From contig CALSME010000002.1 of NCBI GenBank assembly GCA_943787375.1, forward strand, positions 1 through 64,000: DNA of 64,000 nucleotides, read 5' to 3'. The DNA comes from an uncultured Polaribacter sp. (GTDB taxonomy: Bacteria > Bacteroidota > Bacteroidia > Flavobacteriales > Flavobacteriaceae). A program made the position numbers and the translations under genes. This document shows, in pieces, positions 8,955 to 15,728 of this stretch (position 1 is the stretch's first letter; each line of letters opens with the position of its first letter). A model generated the notes under the pieces. It searched no databases. It had not been told where the DNA came from and saw nothing but the letters and a program-made list of their open reading frames with translations.

Positions 8955-9292
8955 CTAAACCATAGGCATATCCTCTTCTTTTAATTCAGGGAGTTCTAAA
9001 CCTCTTAAATAGGTTAAACTTACATTTATAGAGAATGTCCCATCGCTTTCTTTAGCTTGGTTATAGAGCCTGTACGCTTAAAGATTTCTATAACACCAGC
9101 GTGTCTAAAAGAGTAGAGTGTTTGTCCTTGTTCAAGTGTGCTTGATTGTCTCTTAAAACATGTCCAAAGGGTTTTAAAGTAATCTTAGTTTAAAGGTTTA
9201 TGTTTTCCAGAAAAGATATTATGATGCCCTTCTCCTTTTACAAATAGTTTTCTAATGTGTGTTGGAACTGGAACGATGCTATTCCTAGCTTT
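8955..9292 (-). pseudogene. Remnant of a tyrosine recombinase (phage-type integrase)
   Basis: Minus-strand translation gives the C-terminal catalytic half of a Bacteroidetes tyrosine recombinase: RNSIVPVPTHIRKLF, then LYSFRHAGVIEIFKR (box II Arg/His), KKAMGHS, then NVSLTYLRGLELPELKEED with the nucleophilic Tyr in TYLRG. It is broken three ways: an in-frame stop at 9185-9187, a one-base loss near 9025-9036 that shifts frame between GHS and NVSLTY, and no N-terminal half, since the sequence upstream of 9292 belongs to the DUF6090 gene. The frame ends at a stop at 8955-8957. It cannot encode an active enzyme and marks past integration. Confidence 0.82.
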
Positions 9293-9965
9293 TAACCCTA
9301 TCAGATAGCTCGTTATCTATGAGTGCAATTAGTAGCAAAAAATCTTCTCTTAGTTCTGGTCCTTCTTTAATTATTGATTCTAACCACAATTGCATATCAT
9401 AAATTTTATTTCTAAATGGAGTTGATAGAATTAGGTCTACGCACTTTTTTTTCTCTGTATCATTTCTTGGGTTATAAACATAATGTTCTGTTAAATAATA
9501 CCCCATATTCACACATACTAATTCTGTGCGTTTTTCTTCCTCTGTATAATCTTCAATTAAAAAAGGCATACGAGAAACTAATTTTTTAATAGCATCATTT
9601 TTTATCAACTCAATATAACCAGAACTAATTAGCGAATTTGTAGCCCCCAGATTCGGATTAAATGACCAATTTAAAGTTAAAATATTAAGAATAGAGTCCA
9701 TTTCCTTAAAGCTATCTTTATTTGAGAATTTATAGAATCTATCCAGATTTTCCCAACGTGGTTTGTGATAACTAAAAGACTCATCAAAGCCTTCTAAATT
9801 ACTAACATACTCTTCTTTGAGACTTCTCAAATACTTAATTTCTAAAGCTTCATCTCGCTTCGTTTCTTTCCAATTATTAATAATAAAAGAAAGTGAAATT
9901 CCCAAAAAAATAACGAGAAACTCCAGAGTGTATTTAAAAACGTATTTTTTTGTTTTTTTATTCAT
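9285..9965 (-). CDS. DUF6090 family membrane-anchored protein
   Basis: 226 residues with one N-terminal membrane helix (YTLEFLVIFLGISLSFIINN, about 12-31) followed by NWKE and a long helical soluble domain, the layout of the DUF6090 family common in Flavobacteriia. The soluble part contains the family-like segment GATNSLISSGYIELIKND. Function is unknown. The last few codons run into the integrase remnant, so the native C-terminus may have been altered by the rearrangement that truncated that gene. It stands alone in opposite orientation to its neighbours. Confidence 0.75.
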   Translation of the reverse strand: MNKKTKKYVFKYTLEFLVIFLGISLSFIINNWKETKRDEALEIKYLRSLKEEYVSNLEGFDESFSYHKPRWENLDRFYKFSNKDSFKEMDSILNILTLNWSFNPNLGATNSLISSGYIELIKNDAIKKLVSRMPFLIEDYTEEEKRTELVCVNMGYYLTEHYVYNPRNDTEKKKCVDLILSTPFRNKIYDMQLWLESIIKEGPELREDFLLLIALIDNELSDRVKS

Positions 9966-10158
9966 CGATTGAATTTACTTTCAAATATAATCAAATACTA
10001 ACAACTGAAATTGAAGTATACAAGATGTTTCATAAAACGGCTCCAAACACTCATAAATCAGTCTTATTATTAGGGCGCGATAAAACTTAAGGGACTGAAT
10101 ATTTGTTATTTGCGAAAATTATTATTAAATTTAAATCTTCTAACCAAAAAAGAATACC

Positions 10159-10386
10159 ATGGATGAAAACAAAGCAATGTCAGTTGGTGATTGGATAATC
10201 ACAATGATCGTTACAGCAATTCCTCTTGTAGGATTTATTATGCTATTTGTTTGGGCATTTAGCTCAGGCACAAACTTAAGTAAAAAAAATTGGGCCAAAG
10301 CAGCGCTCATATTTTACGCAATTATTATCGTATTATATTTCTTGTTTTTCGCTGCCATTATGGGAGCAATGGCATCGGGATATTAA
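10159..10386 (+). CDS. Small two-helix membrane protein
   Basis: 75 residues from an ATG at 10159 with two hydrophobic segments (about 10-32 and 46-70) separated by SSGTNLSKKNWAKA. This matches a family of small Bacteroidetes inner-membrane proteins of unknown function. It is followed by a strong terminator, so it is a single-gene unit inside the accessory island. Confidence 0.75.
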   Translation: MDENKAMSVGDWIITMIVTAIPLVGFIMLFVWAFSSGTNLSKKNWAKAALIFYAIIIVLYFLFFAAIMGAMASGY

Positions 10387-10410
10387 GTTTTCAATACGCA
10401 TTCCTAAAGA

Positions 10411-10438
10411 AACCCTCTATGTTGAGGGTTTTTTTTAT
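10411..10438 (+). terminator. Intrinsic terminator after the small membrane protein gene
   Basis: AACCCTC (10411-10417) and GAGGGTT (10424-10430) form a perfect 7-bp stem with a 6-nt loop, followed by TTTTTT. Confidence 0.85.
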
Positions 10439-10649
10439 GTCAATAGAAACCCATTAGTAAAAGCTAAATAACACTTAGACCTCCCTTCGTCTGTTAAGGA
10501 AACACCTAAACACTTGAATACGTTAGCAGAAGTACATTTGTAACAAATATCCCACACCTTCCTTTCATTTGAATAGAGAACGCTTTCTTTTAAAGGTTAA
10601 AAACGAAGCTGTCTGCAACAGCAGTCTTCATTTCAAAATGAATTAAAAT
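10435..10649 (-). other. Spacer with a 53-codon start-less open stretch on the minus strand
   Basis: Between 10435 and 10596 the minus strand is open for 53 codons and rich in Cys (segments WDICYKCTSANVFKCLG and SKCYLAFTNGF), but it has no start codon and follows a stop directly. It may be the tail of a lost gene. I do not recognise it, and no other gene is visible in the spacer. Confidence 0.25.
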
Positions 10650-10697
10650 AATGGGCTAATTATGGGCTTTATTGCTCAAGGGTGATTTCTATCTTTG
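10650..10697 (+). promoter_or_regulatory. Direct-repeat promoter element B
   Basis: ATGGGCTAATTATGGGCT (10651-10668) has two perfect ATGGGCT heptamers, 11 bp apart start to start. TATCTTTG (10690-10697), a match to TAnnTTTG, begins 21 bp after it, the same distance as in element A. The small ORF at 10714 follows 16 bp later. Confidence 0.55.
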
Positions 10698-10713
10698 AGC
10701 TTTTAAATAAAAC

Positions 10714-10836
10714 ATGGAAAAATTAAAAGAAAATACGCGTTTAGAAAAAGAGGATCCTAAAATTCTTATTGAAAAAGAAAAAGGGGAAGTACGATTTAAA
10801 ATTGTTGAAAACATGAAGTGTTTCAAGGAAAATTAA
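10714..10836 (+). CDS. Very small charged ORF (40 residues)
   Basis: ATG at 10714 opens 40 codons reading MEKLKENTRLEKEDPKILIE and continuing to CFKEN, ending TAA. It is Lys/Glu-rich with no membrane segment and no family I recognise. Support for a real gene is positional: element B with a good -7 box lies just upstream and a strong terminator just downstream, so a short transcript is likely. It may instead be a small RNA. Confidence 0.45.
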   Translation: MEKLKENTRLEKEDPKILIEKEKGEVRFKIVENMKCFKEN

Positions 10837-10853
10837 CACCCCCTATGAAACAA

Positions 10854-10881
10854 AAAACCGCTTTTTATGAGCGGTTTTTTT
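10854..10881 (+). terminator. Intrinsic terminator after the 40-residue ORF
   Basis: AACCGCT (10856-10862) and AGCGGTT (10870-10876) form a perfect stem with a 7-nt loop, followed by a T run. Confidence 0.85.
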
Positions 10882-11093
10882 ATGGTTGCTATTGAATCTA
10901 CAAACTTTTCTTTTACCAATAACATCTTCACCTGAACTTTGCAATTACATGCTAATTGAAAAAAAATGCTTATTTTGATATACGTAACAAAGCAATATTG
11001 AATCGCGCACACTTAAAAAGAACCAGATAGGGTTTACATATAAATTCTAACAGGATTTAATGTTGTATCTTAGAAAAATAAAACAAGAAACAC

Positions 11094-11261
11094 ATGAAAT
11101 TTATCAACACTTGGTATCCAGTTATTTTAGCATTTGGGTGTTTACTATATTCTGTAACCTACGGAATATTGGGAATGTACGAAGAGGCACAATACTCAGC
11201 ACATTGGCCAGGCACTATTTTATTATTTGCAATTGCAATTAGACAACGAAGAAAAACATAA
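11094..11261 (+). CDS. Small hydrophobic protein (55 residues)
   Basis: ATG at 11094 reads MKFINTWYPVILAFGCLLYS and continues to FAIAIRQRRKT. There are two hydrophobic stretches (about 8-27 and 39-48) and a positively charged C-terminus, as for a small inner-membrane protein with the tail in the cytoplasm. Its TAA overlaps the next ATG (TAATG), so the two are translationally coupled. TATCTTAG upstream at about 11066 could be a weak -7 box. No family is recognised. Confidence 0.55.
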   Translation: MKFINTWYPVILAFGCLLYSVTYGILGMYEEAQYSAHWPGTILLFAIAIRQRRKT

Positions 11262-11410
11262 TGGGAATTCAATTTTTCATAGTGGGTGGTGTTATTTTTG
11301 CAACATATATGGGATTAACTATATGGAACATCATCTACTCTAACAGAAAGCAAAAGGAAGAAAACTATCCATCAACACAAAGTGACGTTGATAAGAAGGG
11401 ACTTAAATAA
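11261..11410 (+). CDS. Small single-pass membrane protein (49 residues)
   Basis: The ATG at 11261 overlaps the preceding stop codon. The product has one strong membrane helix (IQFFIVGGVIFATYMGLTIW) followed by a short hydrophilic tail rich in Lys, Glu and Asp. A terminator follows 27 bp downstream. With its neighbour it forms a two-gene unit of tiny membrane proteins; function unknown. Confidence 0.5.
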   Translation: MGIQFFIVGGVIFATYMGLTIWNIIYSNRKQKEENYPSTQSDVDKKGLK

Positions 11411-11436
11411 CGATTTAAAGAAAACGATTACACTTC

Positions 11437-11466
11437 AACCTCATCCTACAGATGAGGTTTTTTTAT
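11437..11466 (+). terminator. Intrinsic terminator (first copy of a duplicated hairpin)
   Basis: AACCTCATC (11437-11445) and GATGAGGTT (11451-11459) with loop CTACA, then a T run. The same hairpin with the same loop and CTTC flank recurs at 12511. Confidence 0.88.
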
Positions 11467-11514
11467 GCAATGAAAAAGAGACGGTATACATTCCTTTATA
11501 CCACACATAATAAA

Positions 11515-11557
11515 CATGGGCTAGTTATGGGCAAATACTTAAATTCTTATATCTTAA
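11515..11557 (+). promoter_or_regulatory. Direct-repeat promoter element C, upstream of the lipoprotein gene
   Basis: ATGGGCTAGTTATGGGCA (11516-11533) repeats the 18-bp pattern of element B with two differences. The following TATATCTTAA is only a weak -7 candidate. The lipoprotein start lies 54 bp after the element. Confidence 0.45.
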
Positions 11558-11586
11558 ATTAGTTGCTAATTTAAATTAATGTTAAA

Positions 11587-12486
11587 ATGAGAAAAATACT
11601 AAGTACAAGTCTTTTATTTGCTTTTATCTTTTTAATTGGATGTAAAGACAAGAAAAAACAAGTAACTGTAAAAACATTAGATGCGAAAATTTTAATGGAT
11701 GCATCTTCTGAGAGATTTAAGAAATATTGGGGTATGGGCGACGCAACTGCTATTTCAGAAGAATTTACAGCAGAGGCAACCAGAGTTATTTCGAATCCTG
11801 CGAGTCCAATAGAAGGAAAACAAAAAATTAAAAACGCATTTACAGCAACATTTTCAGAAGGTAGTGAACTCAAGGGAAGTAACATCAACATCTCCCTTTT
11901 AGAAACTCGATTGGTTTCAGAAGATATCTTGTTAGGTGCTGGAACTTTTGAGATCATAGATGCAAACAAAAATATTCTTGAAAGTGGTAAATGGGGAAAC
12001 GTATATAAAGTATCGGAAGGAAAAATTAAATTTTTACTAGAATCTGCACATCGAAAGATTGACCCAGCAAAAATGGTTGGAAAAGCACCTACAGCACTTA
12101 AAAATTCGATTGCTTCAGAAGCGCTTCATTTCGAAAAAATACAAGCGAGCGTTTCCAATTATATAAAATTTGCAAATGAAGGGAATTCAGATCAATTAGC
12201 AATGCTATTCGCTGAAGACGGAATTCAAAGCGTAAGCTCAAAAGAAGGAGTGGTAATGGGGCGTGAAAAAATTAAGGCAACCGAAGCATATGCAGAAGGT
12301 CAAGTTTTAAACGCCAACATTTTAGGATATAAATATCTTGGGAATTCATTGGCCGTAGGGTATGGTAACTGGAATCAACTTGATGAAAAATCAAATACAA
12401 TGGTTTTTGGGCAATGGGGGAATCTATTTAAAATAGAGGGAGACACTGCCTACTTATTAATGGAATCTGCAGGGCGCATAGAATAA
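11587..12486 (+). CDS. Lipoprotein with two SnoaL/DUF4440-like (NTF2-fold) domains
   Basis: 299 residues with a lipoprotein signal, lipobox LIGC (Cys19), then a Lys-rich linker. Two similar halves follow (about 35-160 and 170-299), each with the NTF2-like pattern of an N-terminal helix, a DATAISEEFTAEA or NSDQLAMLFAEDG segment, a G-x-E/R-KIK turn and C-terminal strands (WGNVYKVSEGKIKFLLESA versus WGNLFKIEGDTAYLLMESA). This indicates an internal duplication. Homologues are annotated as ketosteroid-isomerase-like or SnoaL-like; ligand and function are unknown. It has its own terminator and element C upstream. Confidence 0.78.
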   Translation: MRKILSTSLLFAFIFLIGCKDKKKQVTVKTLDAKILMDASSERFKKYWGMGDATAISEEFTAEATRVISNPASPIEGKQKIKNAFTATFSEGSELKGSNINISLLETRLVSEDILLGAGTFEIIDANKNILESGKWGNVYKVSEGKIKFLLESAHRKIDPAKMVGKAPTALKNSIASEALHFEKIQASVSNYIKFANEGNSDQLAMLFAEDGIQSVSSKEGVVMGREKIKATEAYAEGQVLNANILGYKYLGNSLAVGYGNWNQLDEKSNTMVFGQWGNLFKIEGDTAYLLMESAGRIE

Positions 12487-12510
12487 ATTATACCTAAATT
12501 TTAAAACTTC

Positions 12511-12540
12511 AACCTCATCCTACAGATGAGGTTTTTTTAT
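12511..12540 (+). terminator. Intrinsic terminator (second copy of the duplicated hairpin)
   Basis: AACCTCATC (12511-12519), loop CTACA, GATGAGGTT (12525-12533), then a T run, the same as the hairpin at 11437. Confidence 0.88.
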
Positions 12541-12593
12541 TTAGTGAAGAAGGCATGCAATCGGTTTAAAAAAATTCTCCACGCCTCATTAAA

Positions 12594-13130
12594 TTATAGC
12601 AGCTTCGTAATTTTTTTACTCATTGGTTTTGTCATCGAATAAAAAACATCCATCAATGCGCCATCCTCATCGATCAAGTATTTTTGAAAATTCCATTTTA
12701 CGGAAGAATTCTTCTTTCCGTTTTTCTCCTTCTTCGTTAACCACTGATATAATGGATGTTGCGCATCTCCTTTTACTGATATCTTTACGCTCATCGGAAA
12801 ATCTACCCCATAATTCAAACGACAAAAAGTTTGTATTTCTGCTGCGGTACCTGGTTCTTGACCTCTAAATTGATTGCAAGGCAAACCAATGACAACGAGG
12901 TTTTCTTTATAGGTTGTGTATAACTCCTGCAACCCCTCATATTGGTTGGTAAACCCACACTCCGAAGCAACATTGACAAATAATATTTTTTTACCCTTGT
13001 AGGCGTTTAAATCAATTATTTCTCCATCAATTCCTTCAATTTCAATATCGTATAATGCAGAACTAGTGACTTGAGAAAAGGACGAGAAACAAATACATAA
13101 AAAAAATAATAAAAGCGTTTTTTTCATCAT
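12594..13130 (-). CDS. Glutathione peroxidase family thiol peroxidase, exported
   Basis: 178 residues, Cys-type GPx that reduces peroxides, in bacteria probably with thioredoxin as electron donor. The catalytic set is visible: peroxidatic Cys58 in NVASECGFTNQY, Gln91 in CNQFRGQEPG, and Trp146-Asn147 in VKWNFQKYL; Cys103 is a candidate resolving Cys. Residues 1-20 (MMKKTLLLFFLCICFSSFSQ) are a signal peptide, so it acts in the periplasm or envelope. It is read after the HxlR regulator gene, 110 bp apart on the same strand. Confidence 0.93.
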   Translation of the reverse strand: MMKKTLLLFFLCICFSSFSQVTSSALYDIEIEGIDGEIIDLNAYKGKKILFVNVASECGFTNQYEGLQELYTTYKENLVVIGLPCNQFRGQEPGTAAEIQTFCRLNYGVDFPMSVKISVKGDAQHPLYQWLTKKEKNGKKNSSVKWNFQKYLIDEDGALMDVFYSMTKPMSKKITKLL

Positions 13131-13240
13131 TTAAATGAGATTTACCAGAATTCGATTGGTTGTAAAGGTAAGCATCTTGACAAGAAAAAAACAACTTCAG
13201 CGATTTCAGTCTGATTTACCCCTAGAATTAGCAATGCAAA

Positions 13241-13696
13241 TTATACAGCAGGCAGCGTGGTACTTTTTTGCAGCCCTTGCACAAAATCGATATACGCTTT
13301 TGTTTTTTTCTCTTTAAGGCGAGCTGCATCTAAAAGAAATTCTTTTTTAAACGCTAATTCTTCTTCACTCATCGTCGTTTCGTCTATAGAATGAACTGAA
13401 AATAAATACAACTCAAAAAGAATCGGCAAGGTTAAAAGCCCTTTTTCGGTAACAATATACTGACGGCTTTTTTTGGTTCCTAATGGATTCAAATACTCAA
13501 CAAACCCCTCTGCTAAAAGCATCTTTAATCTGTTGGTGAGAATGTTGGTGGCAATGTTCCTTTTGGAAGCAATTAATTCTTTAAAGCGCGTTTTTTTATC
13601 TAAAATTAAATCTCTTAAAATGAGCAGGGTCCATTTGTCTCCAACATAACGAATAGATAGCGCTATTGGGCAATAGGGTGTTTTTTGATACGACAT
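13241..13696 (-). CDS. HxlR family transcriptional regulator
   Basis: 151 residues with a winged helix-turn-helix: CPIALSIRYVGDKWTLLILR, then FKELIASKRNIATNILTNRL and the wing LNPLGTKKSRQYIVTEKG. The Cys near the N-terminus (Cys9) sits where HxlR/HypR/QorR proteins carry a redox- or electrophile-sensing Cys. It precedes the glutathione peroxidase gene, consistent with a thiol-stress role, but the target is inferred only from position. Confidence 0.9.
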   Translation of the reverse strand: MSYQKTPYCPIALSIRYVGDKWTLLILRDLILDKKTRFKELIASKRNIATNILTNRLKMLLAEGFVEYLNPLGTKKSRQYIVTEKGLLTLPILFELYLFSVHSIDETTMSEEELAFKKEFLLDAARLKEKKTKAYIDFVQGLQKSTTLPAV

Positions 13697-13736
13697 ACTA
13701 CAAGCTTATTAAACGGGGAAGTTCGCTACTAAACTA

Positions 13737-13744
13737 CAAAGGTA
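13737..13744 (-). promoter_or_regulatory. Putative -7 element for the HxlR gene
   Basis: TACCTTTG on the minus strand matches TAnnTTTG and lies 41 bp upstream of the start codon. No good -33 TTG is seen at 19 bp. Confidence 0.45.
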
Positions 13745-13944
13745 TTTTTGCATTTTACTTAAAAAAAGACTAAAAATTCGTTTTTTTAATAACAAAAATT
13801 GAACAGATCCTAAATTGCTTATAAATCCATCCAAAAAAATCAAAGTTCGTACAATTAAAAATCGATACACCGCTTTTTAAATCTAGGGGCACCTAGACAA
13901 TAAGGTTTAATTCCCTATCTTGTAAAGAATTAACTTTTTAGAAA

Positions 13945-14826
13945 ATGAAAAATTGGCAATCTAAAGTAGACTATTTGTTTGAAATTGTCTTTTCAGACAC
14001 AAATCAAAAAAAACTTGAAAAAGCAACCTTATGGCTTTCCATCATTGGTTTTATCATTCACCTACTTCTTATTTACGCAAAAAAGTTTCACCTTTTCGAA
14101 ATTCCATTTGAAGCAGGATTGTTAATCAACCCTATTTCTGCAATCTACACCCCGTTTACCATTATTCTAATTTATGAAATCTATTTATTAGTATTAAATC
14201 TTCCACGATCTTTTACCACATCAGTCTCGAAACAATTTGAAATCATTTCATTAATTTTAATTCGTCGCATCTTTGCAGACATTCCAAAAATTGATCTTAC
14301 CAACGAATGGCATACCACGCCCGCCAATTTGCAATTAATTTATGATGTCTTAGGAATTTTAATCCTGTTTTTCTTAATTCATCTTTTTAATAAAGGACGT
14401 TTAAAATTGCATAAAAAACCAACAAATACTAGTATTGAAAAATTTGTAAGCTCTAAAAAAATAGTCAGTTTAGTGTTGCTTTTCTTGTTAATAGGGGTGT
14501 CTTTTACCAGTGTTTTTAGTTGGAGTAAAGCACTTATTTACAATACAAGTAGTGGAGATATCAACGCCATTTTTTACAATGAATTTTTCTCTGTGCTTAT
14601 ACTAGCAGATGTGTTTATCTTATTGCTTTCTTTTCAATACACAGAACGTTACAACCAAATTATTAGAAATACCGGATTTATCATTTGCACCATTTTAATT
14701 CGCCTCTCTTTTGGTGTACCTGGCTTAACGAATGTGGTATTGATCATTTCAAGTGTATTATTTGGACTTTTAATCCTCACTATTTATAACTTGAGTGAAA
14801 GAGCACTAAATGACAAAATCTCTTGA
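13945..14826 (+). CDS. Multi-pass membrane protein of unknown function
   Basis: 293 residues with about six to seven hydrophobic helices (roughly 29-44, 58-82, 130-146, 172-190, 213-228, 241-255 and 260-282). A conserved-looking cytoplasmic segment, SVSKQFEIISLILIRRIFAD, follows the second helix; I associate this pattern with a widespread uncharacterised family in Bacteroidetes and cyanobacteria. There is no transporter or enzyme signature I can name. It is a single-gene unit, with about 250 bp of gene-free sequence on either side. Confidence 0.6.
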   Translation: MKNWQSKVDYLFEIVFSDTNQKKLEKATLWLSIIGFIIHLLLIYAKKFHLFEIPFEAGLLINPISAIYTPFTIILIYEIYLLVLNLPRSFTTSVSKQFEIISLILIRRIFADIPKIDLTNEWHTTPANLQLIYDVLGILILFFLIHLFNKGRLKLHKKPTNTSIEKFVSSKKIVSLVLLFLLIGVSFTSVFSWSKALIYNTSSGDINAIFYNEFFSVLILADVFILLLSFQYTERYNQIIRNTGFIICTILIRLSFGVPGLTNVVLIISSVLFGLLILTIYNLSERALNDKIS

Positions 14827-15084
14827 CTTTTAAAAAACACCCAGAGTCCTACAAAAAATTAAACCGACAAGTGTTCGTTTTGTTTTTTTAACTTACTGAA
14901 ACGGTCTTTTTCTTTGTAAGTTTATTTTTTAGCGTGTTAAACGGTTCCTCAATATAAGCAACCACAAGTCTTGACACTAAACAGTAGCAAAGATAGAAAT
15001 GACAAAATTGAGTAATACGATATCGAGACTAGTTAAGAAATCGGAACTTAAGTGCATCGGTTTTAAAGTGTTTTATATTTACCT

Positions 15085-15669
15085 TTATTGCTGAGTCAAT
15101 CGAGCAACATATTTCCCAATAACATCAAATTCTAAATTCACAACCGAACCTACCACCATGTTTTTAAACATCGTGTTTTCCATCGTATACGGTATAATAG
15201 CTACGCTAAATTCCGTTACAGTGGAATTAAAAACCGTTAAACTGACTCCATTTATTGTAATCGATCCCTTTTCAATCGTTACATTTCCATTTTCAGCCGC
15301 ATATGAAAAAGTAAAAACGGTACTTCCTCCTTGATCTTTTACGCTTGTACAAACCCCTGTTTGATCTACATGTCCTTGCACAAGGTGCCCGTCAAGTCGA
15401 TCGCCCAATTTCATGCCTCTTTCTAAATTTACAAGATCATGCAATGCAAAACCCCCAATATTGGTTTTGTCGATGGTCTCTTTAATTGCGGTCACTTTAT
15501 ACACATCCTCTTCGATAGCAACTACGGTTAAACACACCCCATTATGCGCAACACTTTGATCTACTTTAAGTGCAGAAGAAATTGTGCTTTTAATGTGCAA
15601 ATGAAGGTTTTCTTGTTCTCTTTCCATCCTAACAACCTCTCCGAGGGTTTCTATAATACCTGTAAACAT
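15085..15669 (-). CDS. ribE: Riboflavin synthase alpha subunit
   Basis: Dismutates two molecules of 6,7-dimethyl-8-ribityllumazine to riboflavin, the last step of riboflavin synthesis. 194 residues, slightly under the usual 200-215. It has the invariant N-terminus MFTGIIE and two lumazine-binding barrel repeats with matching motifs NGVCLTVV (first) and NGVSLTVF (second). It is divergent from pdxA with only 59 bp between the start codons. No FMN riboswitch could fit in that space. Confidence 0.95.
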   Translation of the reverse strand: MFTGIIETLGEVVRMEREQENLHLHIKSTISSALKVDQSVAHNGVCLTVVAIEEDVYKVTAIKETIDKTNIGGFALHDLVNLERGMKLGDRLDGHLVQGHVDQTGVCTSVKDQGGSTVFTFSYAAENGNVTIEKGSITINGVSLTVFNSTVTEFSVAIIPYTMENTMFKNMVVGSVVNLEFDVIGKYVARLTQQ

Positions 15670-15685
15670 ATCCGTAAATTTTAAC

Positions 15686-15708
15686 TACTTTTGTAGCATT
15701 CAAAAATA
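15686..15708. promoter_or_regulatory. Facing -7 elements of the ribE / pdxA divergent promoter
   Basis: TACTTTTG on the plus strand (15686-15693, for pdxA) and TATTTTTG on the minus strand (15701-15708, for ribE), 7 bp apart. Each predicted start site lies in or next to the other's -7 box, so the two polymerases would compete. Confidence 0.55.
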
Positions 15709-15728
15709 CGAATATTAGACAGTAAAAA

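Noticed and set aside
15670-15728. FMN riboswitch upstream of ribE
   Set aside because: Only 59 bp separate the divergent start codons, too short for the aptamer.
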